DNA of 13,681 nt from positions 1-13,681 of the forward strand of contig JAEYQF010000089.1 in assembly GCA_023410155.1 (NCBI GenBank), read 5' to 3'. This stretch comes from Verrucomicrobiota bacterium (lineage in GTDB: Bacteria > Verrucomicrobiota > Verrucomicrobiia > Opitutales > Opitutaceae). Of this stretch, positions 7,346 through 13,681 are shown in pieces; the stretch's first letter is position 1; each line of letters opens with the position of its first letter. Position numbers and translations under genes: made by a program. The notes below the pieces were generated by a model that saw nothing but the letters and a program-made list of their open reading frames with translations, was not told the DNA's origin and made no database searches.

Positions 7346-8631
7346 CCGCGGCGAAGTTGGCGGGCACCGATATCGCGCCGGAAATATTTGCTCGCGCACT
7401 GGATCGCGTCGCAGACGGCGTAGGCGTCCACGGCCGCATGGCGCAATGTGGGGGCGAGTGCAGTGACACCGAGCACGCGGCCGCCATTGGTCACCAGTTG
7501 CCCGGCGGGATTGTGCTTCGTGCCCGCATGGATGATGGAGACCGAACTCGGAATTGCGGGCGGAAGGTAGATCGGATCGCCCTTCGGATAGGATCCGGGG
7601 TAGCCCTTGGCGGCGATCACCACGCACAACGCGTGCTCCGGCCGGATGCGCAGCTGAAACCCGCCCAGTTGCCCGCGTGCAGCCGCCCACAGCAGCGCGA
7701 GCACATCGGACTCCACGCGTGGCAGCACCACCTGAGTCTCCGGATCGCCGAAGCGGGTGTTGTATTCAAGCACGCTCGGGCCCTGCGGCGTGAGCATGAG
7801 GCCGATGAAGAGGGTGCCGCGAAACTCGATGCCTTCGCTGGCGATCGCTTCCACGGAGGGACGCACGATCGTGCGATCGATCGTTTCGAGCAGGGCCGGT
7901 GTGACCACTTCGGCGGGCGAGTAGGTGCCCATCCCGCCGGTGTTGGGCCCGGTATCACCTTCTCCAATACGTTTATGATCCTGCGAGGTGGGCAGGATCA
8001 CGTAGTCGCGGCCGGAGACGACGACGAGAATCGATGTTTCTTCGCCGGTGAGGCAGTCCTCGATGAGGATGCGGTTGTCCGGACTGCCGGCGTGAAGCGC
8101 GAGCAGCTCACGGACGGCCGTCTCGGCCTCTGCGTGAGATTGGGCGACGACCACGCCCTTGCCCGCGGCGAGTCCGTCGGCCTTGATCACGATCGGCGCC
8201 GGCCGGCTCCGGATGTATGTGATGGCGGACGCTTCATCGGAAAAGAAGGCGGCGGCTGCGGTGGGGATGCGATGCTTCAGCAGAAGCTCCTTCGTGAAAA
8301 CCTTCGATGCCTCGAGGCGGGCGCCGTCGGCCTTGGGGCCGTAGGCCGGGATGCCGGCTTGCGCGAGCGCATCGACCAAGCCCAGGGCGAGCGGGACTTC
8401 GGGGCCGACGACGACGAATTCGACATGCTCACGTTGCGCGAGCTCGACCAGACCCGCGACGTCGTCCGCTGCCACGGGAAAACAGGTCGCGACATCCCCG
8501 ATGCCGGCATTGCCCGGCGCACAGAGCACGCGGGGCGCGGAAGAGGAGGCGCGCAGCGCGAGGATGAGGGCGTGCTCTCGGCCGCCGGAGCCGACGACGA
8601 GCACAGAACGGGGGAGGGAGTCGGAAGACAC
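7342..8631 (-). CDS. purD: Phosphoribosylamine-glycine ligase (GAR synthetase)
   Basis: This 429-residue ATP-grasp enzyme joins glycine to 5-phosphoribosylamine, the second step of de novo purine synthesis, in the cytoplasm. The N domain opens with VLVVGSGGREHAL (10-22) and CAPGNAGI (37-44); VVVGPEVPLALGLVDAL follows (73-89). The ATP-grasp part shows IVIKADGLAAGKGVVVA (147-163), GEETS (196-200), TSQDHKRIGEGDTGPNTGGM (215-234) and VLEYNTRFGDPETQ (287-300), whose Glu 289 and Asn 291 are expected metal ligands. The C domain has VVIAAKGYPGSYPKGD. Length is normal. The start codon is GTG at 8631, 21 bases after the stop of the LOG-type gene; an internal GTG at residue 10 would leave almost no lead before the first strand and is less likely. 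Its TGA overlaps the next ATG. Confidence 0.97.
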   Translation of the reverse strand: MSSDSLPRSVLVVGSGGREHALILALRASSSAPRVLCAPGNAGIGDVATCFPVAADDVAGLVELAQREHVEFVVVGPEVPLALGLVDALAQAGIPAYGPKADGARLEASKVFTKELLLKHRIPTAAAAFFSDEASAITYIRSRPAPIVIKADGLAAGKGVVVAQSHAEAETAVRELLALHAGSPDNRILIEDCLTGEETSILVVVSGRDYVILPTSQDHKRIGEGDTGPNTGGMGTYSPAEVVTPALLETIDRTIVRPSVEAIASEGIEFRGTLFIGLMLTPQGPSVLEYNTRFGDPETQVVLPRVESDVLALLWAAARGQLGGFQLRIRPEHALCVVIAAKGYPGSYPKGDPIYLPPAIPSSVSIIHAGTKHNPAGQLVTNGGRVLGVTALAPTLRHAAVDAYAVCDAIQCASKYFRRDIGARQLRRG

Positions 8632-8652
8632 GCCGGGGGGAAGTAGCAGGTG

Positions 8653-10560
8653 TCAGAGCACCTGCAATTTTTTCCGGTAGAACGAGACGACTTCGTCCGG
8701 ATCGTCGGTAAACAGAATGTAGTCGGCCATCCAGGCGGGCGATCGCTTGGAATCGATCATGTGCTGCACCTGGTTGCGCAGATCGCCCCAGAAATTCGCG
8801 TTGAAAAACACGTAGGGCACGCGCGGTCGGATACCGAGTTTCAAATTGCAGAGCTCGATACCGATTTCCTCGAGGGTGCCGACGCCACCGACGTTGAAGA
8901 TGCAAAAATCAGCCGCCTCGAACCATTTTTGGCGGAAGTGACGGGAAGTTTCCTGGAAGGTGTTGAAGAAATCGACACCGAGTTCTGGCGGCTGGGCTTC
9001 GAGTTCGAGGAAGCACGCACCCGTCAGCGCGCCGTGGCCGCGCGCCTGATCCGTGGCGAGGCGCATGACGCCGCCGCCTCCGCCGGTGAGCACGCCGAGA
9101 TTGGGCCCGATGAAGCTCGTGAGCTTGTCGACCAGCGAGGAGATGCGCTGCGTATCGGCGGCATCGAGCCCCACGGCCGAACCGTAGAAGGCGAGAATCG
9201 TGGTCTCCTGGAATTTGCGGGCGAGCTCCTCGCGCACGAAAAATCCGTGCTCCTTCTTGTAGGTGTGGAGATAGATGTCCTTCGTGGTCTCGTCATACCA
9301 GTAGACCTGGATGCCGATGGCGTTGAAGGTATCGAGCCGGGCGTGCGCGTTGCTCGACAGGAAGTAGCCGTGCGTGCGGGAGGCGCGGCGGAAGATGATG
9401 CGCTTGAGCTTCACGTCGCCGATGCGGGTGATGAGCTCCATGTGCTCGAGCAGATCGGGAAAGTAGTCGACGATCAGCGTGTCTCCGCCCTCGGGCGCGT
9501 TGTCGAGGGCCTGGATCATCGTGCGACTGCCGACGGACGCGGAGCTGTCCTCGAGCAGTTTCTTCAGATCGTCGTTGGCGCGGAGGACGAGGGCGCGGTT
9601 CTCCATCGTGGCGCTCTGGCCGCGCACGACGATCTTCGTCTTCGGCCGTGCTTCGCTGGTGTCATGCGGCGGGTTGTCGTCGAGAGAGCGAAAGATGTCA
9701 GTGGCGGTGGCGAGCAGCCGCTGGCGTTTGCGCCCGAGGGTCTTCACCTCCGGGTCGGTCACCTCGGGGGCGCGGTAGATGTCGAGAGAAACGACCGGAT
9801 TCACGACGGGTTGATCGCCGCTGTTGTAGATCTCGAGCATGACGTTCGTGCCGAAGGTCTTGATCGGATCGAGCAGGACGGCGCTGGTATGAATGCCGAA
9901 ATTGCCTTCGCCCTGATTGAGCACGACGTAGTGCTCCTTCAGATACATGGAGCAGCTGGTGAGGATGCCGGAGCGTGGCGGGATGGTAAGCGGTGAGGCG
10001 TCGTGCCGCACCTGCACCCGGTCGAGATAGCTGCGGCCCGCATTGCCGCTGACGACGCGCTCGAAATTATTGCGGAGGAGCTTCGCGCTGAGCGTGTAGC
10101 TGACCTGATGGGGCGTGAGGAAAACGCGGCCCAGGCGGTCGATGCTGATCGTATTGGGCAACTTGATACGGTTCTCCTTGATCGCTGACCAGATCTCGCC
10201 GGTGGAGAGTTTCGCCGCGGCGGGAGCAAAGAAAAGCCGTCCCACGGGAGCGCCGGAGCGAAGGAGTTTCTTCCAGTAGGGAGCGTTCGGGAAACTAGGG
10301 TCGTAGATGAAGGCCTCCGCCTCCAGCTCGACGCGGTTCCCCTCCAGCCGTGGCTGGCCGTGGATAATCATCTCGATGCCGATGCGGGCGAGGGAGCTGC
10401 GCTCGGAGAACTTCAGGTCCGCGAGGTGCTGTTTGAGGAATTCGAACTCGGCTGGATGGCGCGGCCAGAAGGCGAGCGTGAGCGAGACCGAGCGGTCGTC
10501 CTTGTTTTTGACGGTGAGGATCTGACCGTCCTGGCTGGTCCAGAATTGTTCGGAATTCAT
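8653..10560 (-). CDS. Large protein with C-terminal LOG-type (TIGR00730-like) nucleotide-binding domain
   Basis: A 635-residue protein. Residues about 453-635 are a Rossmann-like LOG/lysine-decarboxylase-like domain: ILAFYGSA (455-462), VLTGGGGGVM (490-499), and NVGGVGTLEE (556-565), a variant of PGGxGTxxE with Val for Pro. Arg 543 and Glu 565 match the conserved catalytic Arg and Glu of LOG enzymes, which split nucleoside 5'-monophosphates into base and ribose 5-phosphate; activity here is inferred. The first 450 residues are not a standard partner. A beta-rich block at about 193-265 (IPPRSGILTS, then HTSAVLLDP, then VMLEIYNSGDQPVV) resembles the dCTP-deaminase/dUTPase core, without obvious catalytic residues. 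Residues 353-450 look alpha/beta and are unassigned. I see no signal peptide or membrane segment. The ATG at 10560 is chosen because the open frame above it (to 11340) is antisense to the FKBP gene. purD follows after 21 bases. Confidence 0.85.
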   Translation of the reverse strand: MNSEQFWTSQDGQILTVKNKDDRSVSLTLAFWPRHPAEFEFLKQHLADLKFSERSSLARIGIEMIIHGQPRLEGNRVELEAEAFIYDPSFPNAPYWKKLLRSGAPVGRLFFAPAAAKLSTGEIWSAIKENRIKLPNTISIDRLGRVFLTPHQVSYTLSAKLLRNNFERVVSGNAGRSYLDRVQVRHDASPLTIPPRSGILTSCSMYLKEHYVVLNQGEGNFGIHTSAVLLDPIKTFGTNVMLEIYNSGDQPVVNPVVSLDIYRAPEVTDPEVKTLGRKRQRLLATATDIFRSLDDNPPHDTSEARPKTKIVVRGQSATMENRALVLRANDDLKKLLEDSSASVGSRTMIQALDNAPEGGDTLIVDYFPDLLEHMELITRIGDVKLKRIIFRRASRTHGYFLSSNAHARLDTFNAIGIQVYWYDETTKDIYLHTYKKEHGFFVREELARKFQETTILAFYGSAVGLDAADTQRISSLVDKLTSFIGPNLGVLTGGGGGVMRLATDQARGHGALTGACFLELEAQPPELGVDFFNTFQETSRHFRQKWFEAADFCIFNVGGVGTLEEIGIELCNLKLGIRPRVPYVFFNANFWGDLRNQVQHMIDSKRSPAWMADYILFTDDPDEVVSFYRKKLQVL

Positions 10561-10698
10561 TGCCGGGGAGCGAGTGAGGTGGAATCGGAATGGAGAGACA
10601 AGCGGGGAGTAATTGGTTGCATTTGCGAGGAGCGGGTGACACATCCGAAAACTCCGCGGCACAAACCCGTCGCACCAGTTTCCTATTTCCCACTGCTC
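10561..10698. promoter_or_regulatory. Divergent intergenic region, promoters expected but not resolved
   Basis: This 138-base stretch separates the LOG-type gene (minus) from the FKBP gene (plus), so it should drive both. I found no convincing -35/-10 pair on either strand. The 18 bases before the FKBP ATG hold 15 pyrimidines, and the last 25 bases before the LOG-type ATG read as about 18 pyrimidines, so neither start has a Shine-Dalgarno site. Confidence 0.35.
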
Positions 10699-11466
10699 AT
10701 GAAATCTACGTCCTTTCTCTCGCACTGTGTTCTCGCGCTCGGCCTGGTGGCCGCGGCGAACGCGCAGGAGGTTAAGCTCAATCTGCCGGCCAATGGTGAG
10801 AACCAGCCGGCGGCTGCTCCCGCTCCACAGTTCACTGAGGTGCAACTCGTCGAGGAGTTTGGCTGGTTCATGGCCAAGCGGGTCGGTCTGTCCGAGCTCG
10901 ATCTCACGGCGGACCAGGTTCAGGCGCTGCTCCGCGGCGTTGCCGCGGCGGCGGAGGGCAAGGACTCGCCCTTCGAGCTCGAGCAGATCGGGCCGGCCAT
11001 GGACGAGTTCATGATGCGCAAGCAGACCGCCTACGTCGGCAAGCTCAAGCAGGCGGGCGAGGCCGAGTCCGCGGCGCACTTCGCGAAGCTCAAGGAGAAC
11101 AAGAATGTCGTGGAGACGCCCAGCGGCCTCCGCTACGAGATCCAGAACGCGGGCACCGGCCCGAAGCCGAAGCCGACGGACACGGTGCGCGTGCACTACA
11201 CGGGCAAGTTGATCAACGGCTCGGTGTTCGACAGCTCGGTGGAGCGCGGTGAGCCGGTCGAATTCAAACTCGACGAAGTGATCCCCGGCTGGACCGAGGG
11301 GCTTCAACAGATCGCCAAGGGCGGCAAGATGACGCTGCACATCCCTGCGATCCTTGCTTATGGCGACGACGGACGTCCGGGGATCCCGCCGTCTTCGACG
11401 CTTATTTTCGACGTGGAGCTGCTCGAGATCAATCCGCAGCCAGCGGCCGCTCCGGCGGGCCAGTAA
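10699..11466 (+). CDS. Exported FKBP-type peptidyl-prolyl cis-trans isomerase
   Basis: A 255-residue protein that should catalyse prolyl cis-trans isomerisation and assist folding in the periplasm. A signal peptide covers about residues 1-22 (MKSTSFLSHCVLALGLVAAANA, cut likely after ANA). Residues 47-135 are the helical FKBP N-terminal dimerisation-type domain found in Mip and FkpA. The FKBP catalytic domain runs from about 139 to 246: SGLRYEI (142-148), VRVHYTGKL (163-171), FDSS (177-180), VIPGWTEGL (194-202), and the C-terminal IPPSSTLIFDVELL (229-242). The usual pocket residues Tyr 167, Phe 177, Asp 178, Val 194, Ile 195, Trp 198 and Tyr 221 are all present, so it should be active. A short Pro/Ala tail ends it. 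A frame open from 10360 is discarded because the signal peptide sets the start. It is followed by its own terminator, so it looks monocistronic. Confidence 0.93.
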   Translation: MKSTSFLSHCVLALGLVAAANAQEVKLNLPANGENQPAAAPAPQFTEVQLVEEFGWFMAKRVGLSELDLTADQVQALLRGVAAAAEGKDSPFELEQIGPAMDEFMMRKQTAYVGKLKQAGEAESAAHFAKLKENKNVVETPSGLRYEIQNAGTGPKPKPTDTVRVHYTGKLINGSVFDSSVERGEPVEFKLDEVIPGWTEGLQQIAKGGKMTLHIPAILAYGDDGRPGIPPSSTLIFDVELLEINPQPAAAPAGQ

Positions 11467-11489
11467 ACTCGGCGACGTCTTCGCTTTCC

Positions 11490-11520
11490 AGCCCCGGCCA
11501 CGCGCCGGGGCTTTTCGTTT
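11490..11520 (+). terminator. Intrinsic terminator of the FKBP gene
   Basis: A perfect nine-pair stem, AGCCCCGGC / CACGC / GCCGGGGCT (11490-11512), is followed by TTTCGTTT. It starts 23 bases after the FKBP stop and ends against the stop of the converging aldolase gene. On the minus strand the stem is followed by GGAAA, not a T-run, so it serves the plus strand only. Confidence 0.88.
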
Positions 11521-12573
11521 CTACGTGTTCGCCAACACGGCCCGCGCGTCCGCGACAAATCGATCGATGCTTTCGGGGCGTGTGGCCCACGAGCACATCA
11601 GGCGATAACCATCTGCTCCGATGAAGCGGTGGAAACTCCAACGCTGCGAAAGCGCGGCGTAGACCGGCTCGGAGAGTTGGACAAACACTGCGTTGGCCTC
11701 GACCGGCCGGAGTAATTTCACGCCAGGTATTTTCCGAAGGCTGGCGGCGAGCTGCGCCGCGAGCGCGTTGGCGCGAGCAGCGTGCGTCAACCATGCCTCG
11801 GCCTCCAGCACGGCCAGCCACTGCGCGGCGGCGAAGCGCATTTTGGAACTGAGTTGGCCGCCCTGCTTCACCCGATATTCGAAATCGCGCGCGAGAGATC
11901 GGTTGAAAAACACGACCGCTTCCGTGGCGAGCAGGCCGTTCTTCGTGCCGCCAAAACAAAGCACGTCGACCCCGGCCCTCCAGGTCGTGTCGGCCGGACT
12001 GACTCCACGAAGACGCAGAGTCGCGGCGGCATTGGCGAAACGTGCACCATCCATGTGAACGGCCAGTCCCGCCTCGTGAGCGGTCGTGGCGAGCGCGCGG
12101 ATCTCCTCCGGCGAATACACGGTGCCATGTTCCGTTGCCTGCGTGAGCGAAAGGGCGGCGGCGCGCGGGAAATGCACACCGTGTCCGCGATGCAGCGCCT
12201 CTTCGACGGCAGCGGGCGCGAGCTTGGCGTCAGCGCCCGCGACCGGAGTCAGTTTCGCTCCGCCAGAAAAGAATTCCGGCGCGCCGCACTCATCGGTTTC
12301 CACATGCGCCTCCGCGTGACAAATGGCCCGCGTGTGCGGCGCGCCTCCGCAGGCCGCGAGCGCCAGGGCGTTGGCTGCGGTGCCGTTGAAGACGAAGAAG
12401 ACCTCGCATTCGCATTCGAAGATTTTGGCGAACTGCGCCTTCGCGTGGGCGGTGAGCGGATCGTCGCCGTAGCTCGGTGCGTGCCCCGAGTTCGCGGAAG
12501 CGAGGGCGGCTGCGGCTTCGGGACAGAGCCCGGCGGTGTTGTCGCTGGCGAACGCGTGGTCGAGAGACTCCAT
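11521..12573 (-). CDS. Low-specificity L-threonine aldolase-type PLP enzyme
   Basis: A 350-residue fold-type I PLP enzyme of the threonine aldolase/beta-eliminating lyase family. Members cleave threonine or allo-threonine to glycine and acetaldehyde in the cytoplasm. Seen in the sequence: FASDNTAG at the start (8-15), SYGDDPLT (34-41) as in threonine aldolases, FNGTAANALAL (62-72), HAEAHVETDECGAPEFFSG (86-104), the cofactor aspartate in HMDGARFANA (173-182), and the PLP lysine in CFGGTKNG with Lys 211. The second half retains KQGGQLSSKMRFAAAQWLAVL, which fits the family. Length is typical of ltaE-type enzymes, but stereospecificity cannot be read from sequence, so I give no symbol. The ATG at 12573 is preferred over a TTG at 12585. 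It is divergent from aroK with an 88-base gap and converges with the FKBP gene. Confidence 0.9.
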   Translation of the reverse strand: MESLDHAFASDNTAGLCPEAAAALASANSGHAPSYGDDPLTAHAKAQFAKIFECECEVFFVFNGTAANALALAACGGAPHTRAICHAEAHVETDECGAPEFFSGGAKLTPVAGADAKLAPAAVEEALHRGHGVHFPRAAALSLTQATEHGTVYSPEEIRALATTAHEAGLAVHMDGARFANAAATLRLRGVSPADTTWRAGVDVLCFGGTKNGLLATEAVVFFNRSLARDFEYRVKQGGQLSSKMRFAAAQWLAVLEAEAWLTHAARANALAAQLAASLRKIPGVKLLRPVEANAVFVQLSEPVYAALSQRWSFHRFIGADGYRLMCSWATRPESIDRFVADARAVLANT

Positions 12574-12661
12574 GTCCGACACCAAAGCAGGGGCCCGGCG
12601 CGAACGCTAAGGTTTTTCGCGATTGGCAACCAGGGAGGGAGACCGTTGCCTCGCGGGCGAA

Positions 12662-13207
12662 ATGAACGCGGCGGACGTAAACCTCTATCTCGTGGGTTTC
12701 ATGGGCACCGGCAAGACCACCATCGGCCGCCTCGTGGCCCAGCGCATCGGTTTCGCGCTGGTCGACTCGGACCAGGAGATCGAGCGGCTCCAGGGTAAGT
12801 CCATCCCGCAAATCTTCGCGGAGGAGGGAGAACCTGCCTTTCGCGCGATGGAGAAGAAGTTCGTGGCCGAGGGACATTCACCGACCCGCACGGTGGTTTC
12901 GTGCGGCGGGGGACTGGCGGTGCAACCCGGGCTGCTCGACGAGCTCAAGCGACGCGGCGTTGTGATTTGTTTGCACGCGAGCATCGAGACAATCCTTGCC
13001 CGCACGGAACGAAACAAGAACCGCCCCTTGCTGGACGTGGAGAATCGCGAGGCCCGCGTGCGGGCGTTGTTTGCCCAGCGTGAACCCATCTACAAGCAGG
13101 CGGGCACCGTGCTCCTCACCGACTTGCGGCCGGTGGGCGACATGGTGGCACATGTGATTCGGGTGTGGCGGCGAGAGGCAGCGGAATTCGCTCGCGCGCG
13201 GTCATGA
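12662..13207 (+). CDS. aroK: Shikimate kinase
   Basis: This 181-residue P-loop kinase phosphorylates shikimate at the 3-hydroxyl with ATP, step five of chorismate and aromatic amino acid synthesis. The Walker A motif is GFMGTGKTTIGR (12-23). Shikimate and Mg contacts follow: VDSDQEIE (34-41) with Asp 35 and Asp 37, FR in EPAFRAMEKKF with Arg 61, and the SCGGGLAV loop (80-87). The LID region has ARTERNKNRPLL (113-124) with Arg 121, and Arg 140 precedes YKQ. Length matches AroK. The ATG at 12662 is used because it leaves seven residues before the first beta strand (LYLVGF); a TTG at 12623 would add a basic tail. Its TGA overlaps the ATG of queG (ATGA), so the two are probably translated together although their pathways differ. 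Confidence 0.95.
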   Translation: MNAADVNLYLVGFMGTGKTTIGRLVAQRIGFALVDSDQEIERLQGKSIPQIFAEEGEPAFRAMEKKFVAEGHSPTRTVVSCGGGLAVQPGLLDELKRRGVVICLHASIETILARTERNKNRPLLDVENREARVRALFAQREPIYKQAGTVLLTDLRPVGDMVAHVIRVWRREAAEFARARS

Positions 13208-13681
13208 CTCTGGCGGACCGGGAAACGCTCCGCGAGGAGCTGCGCGCCCTCGGCTTCGACGACGTGCGGTTTGCGGCGGTGGACGCTCCGCTCGAGCGGC
13301 AGCTGAAACAATGGATGCAGGCGGGGATGCACGCCGACATGCATTGGATGGAACGCACGGTTGAGAAACGCCTGGATCCGCGACTGGTGCTAGAAGACGC
13401 GTGGTCGGTGGTGTTGCTCGGCGTAAACTATTGGAGCGAGCAGTGGCGGAATCTCGGCGGGGGAGAGACACCGCGGTGGGCGCGGTATGCGCTGCACGAT
13501 GATTACCACGATACGATCAAACCGGCGCTCGAGCGCGTCGGCAAAGTTCTCGAGGAGCGCTGCCATCTGAACTCGAACGACTATCGCTACTACGTGGATA
13601 CCGGTCCGGTGATGGAGCGCGTGTGGGCAGCCCGGGCCGGCGTCGGCTTCGCCGGCAAGAATGCGATGCTGATCTCGCGGC
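13204..13681 (+). CDS. queG: Epoxyqueuosine reductase, N-terminal part (runs off the window)
   Basis: The first 159 residues of a cobalamin- and iron-sulphur-dependent enzyme that reduces epoxyqueuosine to queuosine in the wobble position of tRNA. The visible part is the N-terminal cobalamin-binding-type domain: FDDVRFAAVDAP (18-29), the helix MHADMHWMERTVEKRLDPR (42-60) with the family pattern, VVLLGVNYW (69-77), ARYALHDDYHD (93-103), and VDTGPVMERVWAARAGVGFAGKNAMLIS (131-158). Asp 132 in VDTGP is at the position of the proposed catalytic acid. The usual ARYAxGxDYH reads ARYALHDDYH here, a small change near the cobalamin site. The 4Fe-4S ferredoxin part lies beyond the edge. The start overlaps the aroK stop in an ATGA. 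Confidence 0.93.
   Translation, partial: MTLADRETLREELRALGFDDVRFAAVDAPLERQLKQWMQAGMHADMHWMERTVEKRLDPRLVLEDAWSVVLLGVNYWSEQWRNLGGGETPRWARYALHDDYHDTIKPALERVGKVLEERCHLNSNDYRYYVDTGPVMERVWAARAGVGFAGKNAMLISR

Noticed and set aside
7357..8646. Plus-strand open frame of 429 codons opposite purD
   Set aside because: Antisense shadow; no motif, very high in Gly, Arg and Asp, while PurD is unmistakable on the other strand.
8650..9996. Plus-strand open frame of 448 codons opposite the LOG-type gene
   Set aside because: Antisense shadow with Val/Glu/Asp/Gly bias and no domain; the minus strand keeps LOG motifs.
10561..11340. Upstream extension of the LOG-type frame over the FKBP gene
   Set aside because: The 260 extra codons are antisense to a clear FKBP gene and Leu/Arg/His-rich without motifs. 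The ATG at 10560 is the sensible start.

Overview
The window is high-GC bacterial chromosome packed with single-copy housekeeping genes. Gene content and protein style suggest a Verrucomicrobiota genome, most likely close to Opitutaceae. The main pointers are a GreA/GreB-type protein with the long N-terminal extension known from the PVC group, pyrimidine-rich translation leaders with few Shine-Dalgarno sites, and paralogue-style lipoproteins. The taxon is an inference; there is no rRNA to confirm it. No tRNA, rRNA, CRISPR array, insertion sequence or prophage gene was seen.

Layout. Positions 1-568 (minus) hold the 5' part of a GreA/GreB-like elongation factor, divergent from rsmB (615-1988, plus), a 16S rRNA m5C methyltransferase. 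Facing rsmB is a minus-strand pair: an MFS transporter (3189-4517) that overlaps by ATGA a lipoprotein with a two-lobe retropepsin-like domain and a PDZ domain (2002-3192). A 280-base gap (4518-4797) carries hairpins and an imperfect tandem repeat. Next comes a long minus-strand series, transcribed from 10560 down to 4798: a 635-residue protein with a C-terminal LOG-type domain (8653-10560), purD (7342-8631), a small secreted unknown overlapping purD by ATGA (6710-7345), a low-molecular-weight protein tyrosine phosphatase (6157-6642), and glyA (4798-6066). Divergent from it is an exported FKBP-type prolyl isomerase (10699-11466) with a clear intrinsic terminator. That terminator separates it from a converging threonine-aldolase-type PLP enzyme (11521-12573). 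The window ends with aroK (12662-13207, plus) overlapping by ATGA the start of queG (13204 onward).

How the genes fit together. GlyA makes glycine and one-carbon units, and PurD consumes glycine in purine synthesis. The threonine aldolase is a second possible glycine source. The LOG-type domain beside purD would act on nucleoside monophosphates if active, so the minus-strand cluster may link glycine, one-carbon and nucleotide metabolism. RsmB and QueG both serve translation (rRNA and tRNA modification). No obvious defence or mobile system is present. The most unusual items are the N-terminal 450 residues of the LOG fusion, where I see a weak dCTP-deaminase/dUTPase-like signature, and the structured repeat at 4585-4746.
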